DNA of 64,000 bases from an uncultured Pseudomonadota bacterium. Lineage in GTDB: Bacteria; Myxococcota_A; UBA796; SXON01. Location of the stretch: NCBI GenBank assembly GCA_903900265.1, contig CAIUMM010000106.1, positions 62,001 through 126,000 of the forward strand, written 5' to 3'. A program made the translations under genes and the position numbers. Positions 27,357 to 36,353 of this stretch are shown here, in pieces (position 1 is the stretch's first letter; each line of letters begins with the position of its first letter). A model generated the notes under the pieces. The model saw only the letters and a program-made list of their open reading frames with translations, had not been told where the DNA came from and ran no database searches.

Positions 27357-27417
27357 GGCTCACGGTCCTCCGGTTTGGCGCGCTCTGCCCGGAGTAGGCT
27401 GCCAGGAGCAGACAGCA

Positions 27418-27433
27418 TAGTCTTTATAGACTA
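27418..27433. promoter_or_regulatory. Palindromic operator candidate of the toxin-antitoxin operon
   Basis: TAGTCT and AGACTA are perfect 6-bp arms around TTAT. The site lies 21 bases before the antitoxin start and overlaps TATAGA, a possible -10 element. Phd/YefM antitoxins usually repress their own operon at such a site. Confidence 0.6.
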
Positions 27434-27443
27434 CTCTGGTCAT

Positions 27444-27449
27444 GGAGGT
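27444..27449 (+). promoter_or_regulatory. Ribosome binding site deciding the antitoxin start
   Basis: GGAGGT lies four bases before GTG 27454. The alternative ATG at 27442 would have the site inside its own first codons and no SD of its own. Confidence 0.55.
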
Positions 27450-27453
27450 CTAT

Positions 27454-27714
27454 GTGAGCACCACCGTCAGTCTCTCCGATGCAAAGGCCCGACTCTCCGA
27501 GGTCGTGCGTTCGGTACGAACGCGTGGCGAGGACACCGTGATCACGGTCGATGGCGAGCCTGCCGTCCGGCTTGTGCCGGTGTACCCCGGCCCACGCACG
27601 CTCACGCCCGCCGAGACCGCTGGTTTCCGCGCCCTTCTCGATAGTCTCCCACGGATCCCCAGAACCACTACGGAGTTCGATGCCGTCGTTCTCGTGAGCG
27701 AGGGCCGGAGGTGA
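27454..27714 (+). CDS. Phd/YefM-type antitoxin
   Basis: 86 residues from GTG 27454. The N-terminal fold STTVSLSDAKARLSEVVRSV then VITVDGEPAVRLVPV is the Phd/YefM DNA-binding pattern. The C-terminal part (about 45-86) would wrap the toxin. It overlaps vapC by GTGA. It should neutralise the PIN toxin and repress the operon at the palindrome upstream. Four residues longer if ATG 27442 is used. Confidence 0.85.
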   Translation: MSTTVSLSDAKARLSEVVRSVRTRGEDTVITVDGEPAVRLVPVYPGPRTLTPAETAGFRALLDSLPRIPRTTTEFDAVVLVSEGRR

Positions 27715-28124
27715 CCCCCATCCTCGACGCATCCGTTTTCATCTCCGCAATATCCCCGAGCGAACGTCATCATCGTCAGGCTCGCTTGCTCTTCGAAAGC
27801 CATCCCGACTCCGCTCAGTTCTTGGTCCCTGAGTTGTTCCGAGTCGAAGTCGTCGCCGGCCTCGCGAGACGAGGGGAGCCACCCGAGCTGCTGGACGCGG
27901 TCGATGCGATCGTGAGGGGCCCCAGATTCTACGTGTGCCCACTCGACGAAGATCTGCTCGCAGAGTCTGTTCGCGTGGTGCGCCTTGCGCGCCTTCGGGC
28001 CTACGATGCCGTCTACGTCGCGTTGGCTTTGGCGCACCGGGAGCCCTTGTTCACGCTCGACGCAGAGGTCGTCGCGCGCTGTGCACACAGCTTACCAGAG
28101 CTTCGCGTCGTCGGGGTGAGCTGA
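27711..28124 (+). CDS. vapC: VapC-type PIN-domain toxin
   Basis: 137 residues from GTG 27711. The PIN acidic residues are in place: Asp in ILDASVFI, Glu in ELFRVEVVAG, Asp in RAYDAVYVALA and Asp in FTLDAEV. Such toxins are Mg-dependent RNases that cut tRNA or rRNA and stop growth when the antitoxin is lost. Length and overlap with the antitoxin are typical of a complete module. Confidence 0.9.
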   Translation: MTPILDASVFISAISPSERHHRQARLLFESHPDSAQFLVPELFRVEVVAGLARRGEPPELLDAVDAIVRGPRFYVCPLDEDLLAESVRVVRLARLRAYDAVYVALALAHREPLFTLDAEVVARCAHSLPELRVVGVS

Positions 28125-28203
28125 TCCCGTGCGCCGACTCCGACACGAAGCGTGCCCCCCGAACAGGCTATGAGACCTCGCAACGCCCTCCCGGAGCTGC
28201 ACC

Positions 28204-28629
28204 ATGAACATCGGTCCCTCAAGCAGCATTCGCGCTGTAGTCAGCACGCTGATCGCCCTGCTCGGCCTGTCTTCAGGCTGCGACGACACCGAGCCCGCCG
28301 GTCCCATCGCGCTGGCCTTGAACAGCCCGGTAGACGGCGACACCGTGTGCGGCACGCCGCTGCGCGTCGAGACCACCATCGACAACTTCACGCTGACCAA
28401 CGAAACCATCGAAGACGCCCCGGGAGACGTCGGCCACATGCACGTCTACCTGAACGGCCAAGAGGTCGCGCAGTCCGATCAGGAGACCGTGGATATCAGC
28501 GACGTCGCCGATGGCGCGTGGCAGCTTCGGGTCGATCTCGCGCTCTCCAACCACAACGCGCTCGACCCCTACGTGGGCGAGACCATCTACATCACCGTGG
28601 ACAACAGCCTGTGTGACGCGGCGCGTTAG
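28204..28629 (+). CDS. Small lipoprotein of unknown function
   Basis: 141 residues. The signal peptide ends in LLGLSSGCDD, a good lipobox with Asp after Cys. The mature part looks like one Ig-type beta domain (LALNSPVDGDTVCGTPLRVE to ETIYITVDNSLC), with the two cysteines possibly bridged. A GGAG site precedes the ATG by seven bases. Eight bases separate it from the helicase gene. Confidence 0.7.
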   Translation: MNIGPSSSIRAVVSTLIALLGLSSGCDDTEPAGPIALALNSPVDGDTVCGTPLRVETTIDNFTLTNETIEDAPGDVGHMHVYLNGQEVAQSDQETVDISDVADGAWQLRVDLALSNHNALDPYVGETIYITVDNSLCDAAR

Positions 28630-28637
28630 CCGCGGTC

Positions 28638-30002
28638 ATGCCTTGGTCCCTGCGCTACGAAGGTGGCACCCTCGTTCTGGACGGCTGCGACGCCGCCGAT
28701 CTGCCGGAAGGCGTGGTCTGGGATCCGCGCATCCAGCGCGGACGCTGCCTCGCCGCGCTCTACGCCAAGCTGGTGCTCACCGCGCGCGACCGAAAAATCC
28801 CGCTGGAGGACCGCACCCGCCAGTACGAGAAGCTCGACACCTTGCGGCCGCTGACGCTGCGCTCCCCACGCGGCTACCAATCCGAAGCGGTCGCGGCCTG
28901 GAGCGGCGCACGCAACCAAGGCGTGATCGTGCTCCCGACAGGCGCAGGAAAGAGCTTCGTCGCCGAGCTCGCGATCCTGCACGCCAAGCGCAGCACGCTG
29001 GTCGTCGTACCGACGTTGGACCTGCTCTCCCAATGGTACGGAAACCTGCGGCGCGCGTTCGGAGAAGAGCGGATCGGCGCGCTGGGCGGCGGCGCCCATG
29101 ACATCCGCCCGATCACCGTCGCCACCTACGACTCGGTGTTCATCCACATCGAGAAGTACGGGGATCGCTTTGGCCTCGTGGTCTGGGACGAGTGCCACCA
29201 TCTGCCCGCCGCGGGCTACGCGCACGCCGCGAGCGCGCTGATAGCGCCGTACCGACTTGGACTCACCGCCACGCCCGAGCGCACCGACAACGCCCACGAG
29301 CGCTACCCGGAGCTGATCGGCGAGGTCGTGTATCGCAAGGAGATCCCCGAGCTCGCAGGCGACTTTCTCGCGCCGTACACCACCGAGGTGATCACCGTCT
29401 CGTTGTCGGACGCCGAGCGGGAGCGCTACGACGCACTTCGCAAGCAATATCGGGATTTTTTGGAGCAGAACCACATCCGAATCCGCTCTCCCGAAGACTG
29501 GCAGAGCTTCATTCGGACGGCGTCACGCTCCAAAGCGGGCCGCGCCGCCCACAAAGCCCACATGGAGTGCAAGCGCATCGTACAAGGCGGGGAGCGGAAG
29601 CTCCAGATGGTGTCCGACCTCATCGCCGAAGAATGGGGACGACGCACCATCGTTTTTACCAACGACAACGCCACCGCCATGCGCATCTCCCGCGCGCTGC
29701 TGCTCCCCTGCATCACCCATCACACCGACGTAAAAGAGCGTCGACACTGGATCGACGCGTTCACCGCGGGCTCAGTCACGGTGTTGGTGACGTCCCGGGT
29801 GTTGAACGAAGGCGTGGACATCCCCGAAGCCGAGGTCGCGATCGTCGTGAGCGGCACCAGCACCGTGCGCGAGAGCGTGCAGCGCCTTGGCCGCATTTTG
29901 CGCCCGCGCGCCGGCAAGCAAGCGCGCCTGTACGAGCTGGTGGCCGAGAACACCGGCGAGACGTTCACCAGCGAACGTCGTCGAGAACACGCCGCGTTCT
30001 AA
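28638..30002 (+). CDS. SF2 DEAD/DEAH-box helicase, XPB-like
   Basis: 454 residues. An N-terminal 75-residue region precedes helicase motifs: YQSEAVAAW (Q-like), Walker A LPTGAGKSF, VPTLDLLSQW, Walker B VVWDECHHLP, LTATPERTD, and in lobe 2 VLNEGVDIPEAEVAIV and QRLGRILRP. The order and the DECHH box resemble XPB-type and type III restriction-like SF2 enzymes. It should be an ATP-driven duplex DNA translocase, perhaps in repair. No nuclease or restriction partner is adjacent. Confidence 0.9.
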   Translation: MPWSLRYEGGTLVLDGCDAADLPEGVVWDPRIQRGRCLAALYAKLVLTARDRKIPLEDRTRQYEKLDTLRPLTLRSPRGYQSEAVAAWSGARNQGVIVLPTGAGKSFVAELAILHAKRSTLVVVPTLDLLSQWYGNLRRAFGEERIGALGGGAHDIRPITVATYDSVFIHIEKYGDRFGLVVWDECHHLPAAGYAHAASALIAPYRLGLTATPERTDNAHERYPELIGEVVYRKEIPELAGDFLAPYTTEVITVSLSDAERERYDALRKQYRDFLEQNHIRIRSPEDWQSFIRTASRSKAGRAAHKAHMECKRIVQGGERKLQMVSDLIAEEWGRRTIVFTNDNATAMRISRALLLPCITHHTDVKERRHWIDAFTAGSVTVLVTSRVLNEGVDIPEAEVAIVVSGTSTVRESVQRLGRILRPRAGKQARLYELVAENTGETFTSERRREHAAF

Positions 30003-30036
30003 GTCGAACACATCGCAACGAAGCTCAGACCAACGC

Positions 30037-30963
30037 CTACGGCGTTGTCAGGTGCGTGCGCGCCTCTTTTGCAGCTTTGGACTTGGGATACTTGTCTGCA
30101 GTCGCCCGCCAGAACACCTTGGCGTCGTCGGGCCGGCCCAACGCGCTCATGCACTCGCCTTGACGCAGCATCGACCACGGCGCCCAGGTGCTGGTGCCCG
30201 CGGCGTCGATCACCGCCTGAAAAGCCTGCACGCTGCTGACAAAGTCGCTCTCGTTCTGGTAGCTCTCGGCGATCCGGTACAAGGCTTCGGCCACCCGGTC
30301 CGACTTGGGGTTCTCGCGAATGAAGCGCTGCGCCACGGCGCGCGCGGCGGCGCCCTTGCCGTCCTGCAGGTTCTGGGTGATCAACGCGAAATACTCGTCC
30401 GGCGTCGATGCGAGCGGGGCCTCGGGGGCGACCGGCGGCGGCGAGGTGACCGCGACGCCGGTGGGTTGGGACACCGCGGCAGCCTCGGAGCCGTCCTTGG
30501 ACGGCGGCGGCGGCGCGCGTACACCGAGGGACTTTTCGAGGTTGGCGACGCGCAGTTCGAGGTAGCCCATGCGCCAGTCGGCGTCCTGCTGGTAACCGAG
30601 CCCGGCAGCCTCAAACGTCGAGTAGTCGTGCTGCAACACCTCAAAGTCGCCGCGTGCGTTCGCCACTTCCTGGCGTAGCTGCTCCATGGTGTCCATCCGC
30701 AGGATGTCTTCCTGCCCCCGCGAGCGCGTCACCTCTTCGAGCTGCCCAACCCGCCGGGAAACATCCTCGGAGCCCGCTTCCAGCTCATTCACGCGGCGCT
30801 GATGCTCGGCGAGCTCCTTCTCCATCTGGCCGGTCGCCGACTGGCCAGTGCGGTTGACCACGCAACCCGAAGCCACCAACGCGGCCAATCCGAGGACGAG
30901 TACACGCTGCGACCGCTGCATCAAAGGATCACGCAAGGGGACGTGGGGGAAGGTGTAGGTCAT
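30037..30963 (-). CDS. CpoB/YbgF-like lipoprotein with coiled coil and TPRs
   Basis: The start could be ATG 30963, which overlaps the upstream stop by ATGA, or ATG 30921, which gives an ideal lipoprotein signal (MQRSQRVLVLGLAALVASGC). About 308 or 294 residues. A coiled coil (about 45-150) is followed by a Pro-rich linker, then C-terminal TPRs beginning at PDEYFALITQNLQDG, with LYRIAESYQNESDFVSSVQAFQAVID. This is the layout of CpoB/YbgF, which links Tol-Pal constriction to cell-wall synthesis. Its coupling with a Pal-like gene supports that role. Confidence 0.8.
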   Translation of the reverse strand: MTYTFPHVPLRDPLMQRSQRVLVLGLAALVASGCVVNRTGQSATGQMEKELAEHQRRVNELEAGSEDVSRRVGQLEEVTRSRGQEDILRMDTMEQLRQEVANARGDFEVLQHDYSTFEAAGLGYQQDADWRMGYLELRVANLEKSLGVRAPPPPSKDGSEAAAVSQPTGVAVTSPPPVAPEAPLASTPDEYFALITQNLQDGKGAAARAVAQRFIRENPKSDRVAEALYRIAESYQNESDFVSSVQAFQAVIDAAGTSTWAPWSMLRQGECMSALGRPDDAKVFWRATADKYPKSKAAKEARTHLTTP

Positions 30964-31742
30964 TGCTGCACCAAGATGTCTGCGCGGCGGTTCTTTGACT
31001 GGGAAGCGTCGTCGTTGCCGGGAGCCGCGGGCCGCTCCTCGCCGTAGCTGACCGCGCGCAACTTCAGGGGGGAAACCCCGAGTCCTTGCAGGTACCGCGT
31101 GATGGACTCTGCGCGACGCTGGCCGAGCGCGAGGTTGTACTCGGTAGTGCCCTTGTTGTCGCAGTTTCCTTCCACGCGCACCGTGGCGCCGCGGCCCTTC
31201 ACGCACGCCGCGAGCGTGTCGAGCTGCGCCCGCATCGCCGGCTCGACGATGGAGCTGTCAAAGCCAAAGTAGACGGTAAAGTTGCTGCAGCCCGCATCGT
31301 CGGTAGGCGCCTGAATCGTCAACCCGCGACGCAACACGCCCTTGCTGCCATCCGGATTTTTGACGATGACGTCATACACACCGGCCGGAAGCGCGGGAAC
31401 CGAAACCGACACGGCGTTCTCATCGGTCACGCGCACGCCCGAACCCTCGACGTCGGAGAACGAAACCGTCGCGCCCGACTGGAAACCGGAGCCAAAGATC
31501 TCGGCCGCAAAACCGCGATCCGCCGTACCAAAGGCAGGATCGACGCCGCCCACTACGAGCTTGGACGCCGGCGAAGGCAGCTCGTCCACGGTCTCGACGT
31601 CGACCTCTTTGTCCTTGTGCGGATTGCACTTCGCTGCGATCAACAGCGGCGCGAGGAGCAGCGCCATACCCCAGCGCGAACCACGCGCCGGAGCAAAGCG
31701 GCCACCGAGAGCAGGCGGGGGAGGCATGGGAGAGGCGCGCAT
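30960..31742 (-). CDS. Pal/OmpA-family peptidoglycan-binding protein with IPT/TIG-like domain
   Basis: 260 residues. The hydrophobic signal LLAPLLIAAKC ends in a Cys preceded by Lys, which is not a normal lipobox. Residues about 55-140 look like an IPT/TIG Ig-like domain (ASKLVVGGVDPAFGTADRG). The OmpA domain (about 150-260) has FYGFDSS-like FGFDSSIVEPAM and EYNLALGQRRAESITRYL, the region that binds diaminopimelate peptidoglycan. It probably anchors the outer membrane to the wall. Later starts at 31727 or 31667 are possible. It is coupled to the CpoB-like gene. Confidence 0.82.
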   Translation of the reverse strand: MRASPMPPPPALGGRFAPARGSRWGMALLLAPLLIAAKCNPHKDKEVDVETVDELPSPASKLVVGGVDPAFGTADRGFAAEIFGSGFQSGATVSFSDVEGSGVRVTDENAVSVSVPALPAGVYDVIVKNPDGSKGVLRRGLTIQAPTDDAGCSNFTVYFGFDSSIVEPAMRAQLDTLAACVKGRGATVRVEGNCDNKGTTEYNLALGQRRAESITRYLQGLGVSPLKLRAVSYGEERPAAPGNDDASQSKNRRADILVQQ

Positions 31743-31776
31743 AAAACCACCGGTAGCGCGGCGTCTATCCTTGCCG

Positions 31777-32517
31777 CTACCTCCGCTGCAACCGCCCCTC
31801 TACCAACCGGAAACCCACCGGAACATTGGCCTGAAAGGCGGCGTCCTCCGGCACAGGCCACGAACGGGTGGCGAAAATCTCCGCGAGCCGGCCCCGAATG
31901 CGGGTGGACTCTTCACGCGGGTTGATCAAAGCCGCCGCGAGCAGGTCGCGCGGGGAAGCATCTTCCGTTTCAGAACCTACGTTTTCTTGGGCGGCGCCCT
32001 GCGCGGCGATCGCCTCGATCGCTGCGTGCCGCACGCCCTCGTCAAAGTCTGTCAAGAACCTCGCCGCAGCCGGGGCGATGGCCGAATCCCGACGCTCGGC
32101 GAGGAAGAGCAGCAGTGTGCGCTTCTTCTCGGGTTTGAACTCGTCTTCTACCCGTTGTGCCGCCAACATGTCGATGAGCGCGCGCGTGCCGGCTCCCGGC
32201 CCTTCGACCTTGTCGATCACCGCGACCGCCCACTGAAAATGAACGCTTGTACGTGCAAAGTCTCGAGCGGCCACCGCAGCAGCGGGCCCGGTCTCTACAA
32301 GGAGGTCGAACACCAGCTCCTTCTCTTTTTTGTCCTTGAGGCTGTGCTCTAATTGCAGCTCAAAGCGTTTGAAAACGGCCGTGAGCGCCTCCGGCGTACC
32401 GTTGTCCAACAACCACCGGGCGCTGGTTTCACGGTCCTCGGGTTGGGCATCACGCGTACCTACGCGGCGAGCGTGCTTCTTGAGGGGGTCGCCGAAGATT
32501 TTATCGAGAAAAGACAT
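31777..32517 (-). CDS. HEAT-like helical repeat protein
   Basis: 246 residues, charged and helical. Repeats of about 35 residues are seen (ARWLLDNGTPEALTAVFKRFE, AVAVIDKVEGPGAGTRALIDML, AARFLTDFDEGVRHAAIEAIAA), a pattern of HEAT or PBS-lyase-like repeats. There is no signal peptide or catalytic motif. It is probably a cytoplasmic scaffold. It heads a minus-strand run with the Pal- and CpoB-like genes, 34 bases apart. Confidence 0.65.
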   Translation of the reverse strand: MSFLDKIFGDPLKKHARRVGTRDAQPEDRETSARWLLDNGTPEALTAVFKRFELQLEHSLKDKKEKELVFDLLVETGPAAAVAARDFARTSVHFQWAVAVIDKVEGPGAGTRALIDMLAAQRVEDEFKPEKKRTLLLFLAERRDSAIAPAAARFLTDFDEGVRHAAIEAIAAQGAAQENVGSETEDASPRDLLAAALINPREESTRIRGRLAEIFATRSWPVPEDAAFQANVPVGFRLVEGRLQRR

Positions 32518-32544
32518 GGATCGCCTTGCGCCGCGAATGGCTAT

Positions 32545-33474
32545 TCACCGGGCAGCCTGAGGGGAAGGGGGGACCGCCGCTTGGGCCCCGAGCACAGCGC
32601 TCGCAGCGGCGCGCTGGGGCAGCGCCACGCCGAACGACGCCGCCGCGACCCCATCGGGCGCAGCGGCCGTCAACCCCGCCCCCCCGCTGCACTCAAAGAA
32701 CAACGACGCCCGCCCCACCGGCCGCAGCACGCGCACCCACCCGCCGATCACCGAGCGGCCCGGGTTTCGCGCCGTCGCTACGTCGGCGTTCAGCAAGGCA
32801 CCAAGCTGCAAACCGATCGGGCCTCCGCGCGGCATCGTCCAGCTGCCCGCGACACGCCCCAGCGGCACATCATCTTGATTGGCAAAGCGCAATGGGTTGC
32901 CCCAAACGCCGAGCCCCGCGCCGGCCAGCGCACGCCAGGGTCCCGACGCCACCTCCAGCCCCGCCCCGAACGACACATCCGTCTCGTCCGTACCCAGCTC
33001 GTTTTCATCTTCAGCATCCGGCAGCTTCACCCCAAAGCCGGTCCACACGCGCCAAATTCCCCGTTCGACGACGACAGCGGACGCACCCAAACGCACGTCG
33101 CCCGCCCCAACCACCGTGCCACCGGCCGATCGGTCGGCGATTCCGTCGAAACCACCTGCCAATTGCACACGAGCATCCGGCATCCAACGTCCGCCAAGGC
33201 CGAAGGTCAGCCGGTCGCGCGCGCCGCTTCGAAATGGCGGCACAAATCCGGGCGAAAATGTCACGCCGCCCGCCGCCTGACCGGAACTCGCGCCGCCGTC
33301 CATCGCCAGCGAAGGCAACCACCCATCCTCGCCCCCATGTCCCGGAGTAAATCCTTCAGCACGTAAAATGGAAGAAAATAAAGATATAAATAAGATAAAG
33401 CAACGACGAGCTACCGTTGCACACTGTGACATGTGAAAGAGAAAGTCAGGAAAGGGTTGACGAGAGCGGGTCAT
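32545..33474 (-). CDS. Outer-membrane beta-barrel-like exported protein
   Basis: About 309 residues from ATG 33474, or 295 from ATG 33432. The second start begins MSQCATVARRCFILFISLFSSILRAEG, a good signal peptide. The body alternates short Gly-rich amphipathic strands such as LTFGLGGRWMPDARVQLAGGFDGIA and FGAGLEVASGPWRALAGAGLGVWG, typical of a small beta-barrel or transporter-like outer-membrane protein. No family could be named. The frame extends upstream to 33834 but only as antisense of the next gene. Confidence 0.55.
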   Translation of the reverse strand: MTRSRQPFPDFLFHMSQCATVARRCFILFISLFSSILRAEGFTPGHGGEDGWLPSLAMDGGASSGQAAGGVTFSPGFVPPFRSGARDRLTFGLGGRWMPDARVQLAGGFDGIADRSAGGTVVGAGDVRLGASAVVVERGIWRVWTGFGVKLPDAEDENELGTDETDVSFGAGLEVASGPWRALAGAGLGVWGNPLRFANQDDVPLGRVAGSWTMPRGGPIGLQLGALLNADVATARNPGRSVIGGWVRVLRPVGRASLFFECSGGAGLTAAAPDGVAAASFGVALPQRAAASAVLGAQAAVPPSPQAAR

Positions 33475-33537
33475 CGTTCGTAAAGTAGTACACCTTACCC
33501 TCGGGCACACCATGCGCCCGACTCGGAGCTGACCGCA

Positions 33538-34908
33538 ATGAACGTCCCCACCCGGTTCCCCCTCGTATTCGCGATGCTCGGCATGACTGCCCTCGTCAGC
33601 TGTACGCAGACTGACGGAAAGCTGAATGAGGACACCGTGCCCGCTGCGTGCACCGGCCCCGTAGCGAACGCGGGCCCCGACCAGTCCGTCTCTCACAGCA
33701 CCCTCGTCACCCTTGATGGCTCGGGCAGCGCCCTCTGCGACGGCTCGGCTCCTGGCTACGTGTGGACGCTGGAGACCGTGCCCACCGATTCTACGATCGA
33801 CGCGGGCGACATCTCGCTCACCGATCCGGCGCATCCCACCTTCACCCCCGACTCCGTGGGCGCGTTCGTGTTCTCGCTGGTGGTCACCGACGCAGAAGGC
33901 AACCCGTCGCCGGCCGACCTCGTGGTCATCAACGTCGGCGCAGCCACCTCCAAGCCGATCGCCGATTGCGGCGGCAACCTCACGGCCGAAGTGATGGAGC
34001 GCGTGGACCTGAACGGCTCACGCTCCTCTGACCCTGAAGGCGCCGCGCTCACCTACCAGTGGACGCTCTCGGCCGTCCCCGCCTGCTCGGCGCTGACCAA
34101 CGGCGACATCTACAACGGCACCACCGCGCACGCTGCGCTCGTCCCGGACTGCGCCGCGGTCTTCGTCGTCGCCCTCGCGGTCAACGACGGCGAGAGCTGG
34201 TCGGATCCCGCGTACTGCTCGGTCACCGTCGGCTCCGGCAATCAGGCCCCCGTCGCAGACGCGGGCTCCACGCAGGCGCTCTCCCCCTGCACCGAGCATC
34301 ACTACGAGCTCAACGGCTACGGCAGCTACGACCCGGAAGGCGCGCCGATCACCTACCAGTGGTCGTTGATCTCGGCGCCCGCGGGCTCGACCTCGTCGAA
34401 CGCGAGCTTCAACAACGCCACGCTGCCCAACCCCGCCTTCGAGTGGGACCTCCCTGGCGAGTACTCGTTCGCGCTCCAGGTGAACGACGGCGCGAGCACC
34501 TCGCCCCCCGACGTCGTCGTCCTGACCTTCCACGACGTCTCTGAAAACGCGGTGCCCATCGCCAACGCCGGCGCGGACGAGACGATCAACAAAGAGCCGG
34601 AGTGCGAGACCGCCTCGTACGTGTTCACCTGCGACGACTGCCCGGCCGAAGACGTGACGCTGGACGGCACCGCCTCGGACGACCCGGTAGACGGCGACGA
34701 GCTGCAGTTCCGCTGGACCGAGCCCACCGGCGAGCTCACCATCGAGTCTCCGAACAGCGCGACCACCCGCGTTGTCACCCCCTCCTACCCCTCCGAGCGG
34801 AACGTAGCGATCGTCCACTCGTGGAACGTCGATCTCGCGGTCAGCGACTGCGCGGATACCGTCCACGACTCGGTCACCGTCACCTACACCTGCACCGGCA
34901 CCTACTAA
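33538..34908 (+). CDS. PKD-repeat surface lipoprotein (first of tandem pair)
   Basis: 456 residues. The signal peptide ends in TALVSCTQ with a lipobox Cys. About four PKD/Ig-like repeats follow, each opening with a form of VANAGPDQSV and containing the core YQWTLSAVP or YQWSLISAP and a closing VVTDAEG-like strand. The last repeat carries an unusual Cys cluster (CETASYVFTCDDCPAED). Such proteins are usually surface adhesins or scaffold spacers. It is 12 bases from its paralogue with GGAG as ribosome binding site. Confidence 0.85.
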   Translation: MNVPTRFPLVFAMLGMTALVSCTQTDGKLNEDTVPAACTGPVANAGPDQSVSHSTLVTLDGSGSALCDGSAPGYVWTLETVPTDSTIDAGDISLTDPAHPTFTPDSVGAFVFSLVVTDAEGNPSPADLVVINVGAATSKPIADCGGNLTAEVMERVDLNGSRSSDPEGAALTYQWTLSAVPACSALTNGDIYNGTTAHAALVPDCAAVFVVALAVNDGESWSDPAYCSVTVGSGNQAPVADAGSTQALSPCTEHHYELNGYGSYDPEGAPITYQWSLISAPAGSTSSNASFNNATLPNPAFEWDLPGEYSFALQVNDGASTSPPDVVVLTFHDVSENAVPIANAGADETINKEPECETASYVFTCDDCPAEDVTLDGTASDDPVDGDELQFRWTEPTGELTIESPNSATTRVVTPSYPSERNVAIVHSWNVDLAVSDCADTVHDSVTVTYTCTGTY

Positions 34909-34920
34909 ATCGGAGCGACG

Positions 34921-36327
34921 ATGCGCACCTCTCTCTTTCAGATTCTTCCTGCACTGTTGCTCCCCGCGTTGGTGTTGACCGCATGCAACACCGATAAGGG
35001 CCAGACGGACTCGCAGGGTGCTGTGTCGGACCCGAGCAACCGTGCTCCCTCTGCGAACGCCGGTCCCGATCAGACGCTCCCCGCCGACTCCACCGTCACC
35101 TTGACCGGCGCCGGTTCCGTCGACCCCGACGGCGATGCGTTGACCTTCGTGTGGGCCTTTGACCACGTCCCCGAAGGCTCAACGATCACCGAGCGTGAAG
35201 CCCCGTTCAGCGACAACCGCAGCACGACCGCGGTCGCCACCACGTTCATGCCCGACAAGGTCGGCACCTACGTGATCTCGCTCACCGTCACCGACGCGAA
35301 GGGTCTTTCGTCCGGCACCGACTACGTCATCATCACCGCCGAAGCGGCCGAGAACATCCCGGTCGCCAACGCGGGCCCCGACCAGACGGCGCCCATCACC
35401 ACCACCGTGACGCTGAACGGGGCCTCCAGCTACGACCCCGTCGGTCGCCCGCTGACCTACGTCTGGACCGTGGTCGACAAGCCGACCAACTCCACCGTCA
35501 CCGGCGTGAGTGACCGCACCGCGGCGTCCCCTACCCTCGCGCTCGACGCGAAGGGCAGCTACATTTTGAGCCTCGTGGTCAACAACGGACTGGCTTCGTC
35601 GAACGCCGATGAAGTCACGATCACGGCCACCGCGGACGACGCCGCACCGACCGCGAACGCCGGCCCTGACCAGCCCCTCGCGCAGGACTGCACCACCCTG
35701 ACGCTCGACTGCTCCGGCTCCAGCGATCCCGACGGCGATCCGCTCACCTACTCGTGGACGCTACAGGGCAAGCCTACCGGCTCGGCCACCTCCAACGCCA
35801 CGTTCTCGGACCGCACCGCGATCAAGCCCACGTTCTACCCCGACATCGCCGGTAGCTACGTGTTCTCCTGCGCGGTGAACGACGGCTCGAACTGGTCGAT
35901 CCCCGACACCATGAACATGACCGCCGCCGAGCGCACCATCAACTCGCGCCCGGTCGTGAACGCAGGCGCAGACCAGGCGATCGACGTCGGTACGGCGGTT
36001 TGCGTTGAAGATGGCTACGTCTACGACTGCGACGAGTGCACCGACAAGGTCGTCACCCTCGGCGGCGACGCGACCGTCTCCGATCCCGACGGCGACCCCA
36101 TCACCTTGGTGTGGACCGTCGAGAGCGGGGATGCGACCATCGCAGACCCGAGCTCGCTGTCGACGACGATCACCTTGGAGAAGGCTGAGCCCACCGATCC
36201 CACTACCTGTGAAGAGATCCCCTACACCGTCAAGCTGACGGTGATGGACTGCACCGGCGCGGTGTCCACCGACACCATCAAGTTCACGTCCTCTTGCTGC
36301 GGCGTGGCAGACACTTCGGCTCGCTGA
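34921..36327 (+). CDS. PKD-repeat surface lipoprotein (second of tandem pair)
   Basis: 468 residues with signal LPALVLTACNT. About four PKD-like repeats open with ANAGPDQTLP, ANAGPDQTAP, ANAGPDQPLA and VNAGADQAID. The last has the same Cys-rich insert as the upstream gene (CVEDGYVYDCDECTDK), so the two are tandem duplicates. A 12-bp stem hairpin follows the stop and probably ends the message. Confidence 0.87.
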   Translation: MRTSLFQILPALLLPALVLTACNTDKGQTDSQGAVSDPSNRAPSANAGPDQTLPADSTVTLTGAGSVDPDGDALTFVWAFDHVPEGSTITEREAPFSDNRSTTAVATTFMPDKVGTYVISLTVTDAKGLSSGTDYVIITAEAAENIPVANAGPDQTAPITTTVTLNGASSYDPVGRPLTYVWTVVDKPTNSTVTGVSDRTAASPTLALDAKGSYILSLVVNNGLASSNADEVTITATADDAAPTANAGPDQPLAQDCTTLTLDCSGSSDPDGDPLTYSWTLQGKPTGSATSNATFSDRTAIKPTFYPDIAGSYVFSCAVNDGSNWSIPDTMNMTAAERTINSRPVVNAGADQAIDVGTAVCVEDGYVYDCDECTDKVVTLGGDATVSDPDGDPITLVWTVESGDATIADPSSLSTTITLEKAEPTDPTTCEEIPYTVKLTVMDCTGAVSTDTIKFTSSCCGVADTSAR

Positions 36328-36340
36328 AGGCTGGCACTTC

Positions 36341-36347
36341 CTAAGGA
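36341..36347 (+). promoter_or_regulatory. Ribosome binding site supporting the start at 36354
   Basis: TAAGGAA lies about six bases before ATG 36354. It would be accessible while the start codon itself borders the hairpin described next. Confidence 0.4.
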
Positions 36348-36353
36348 ACCGAC

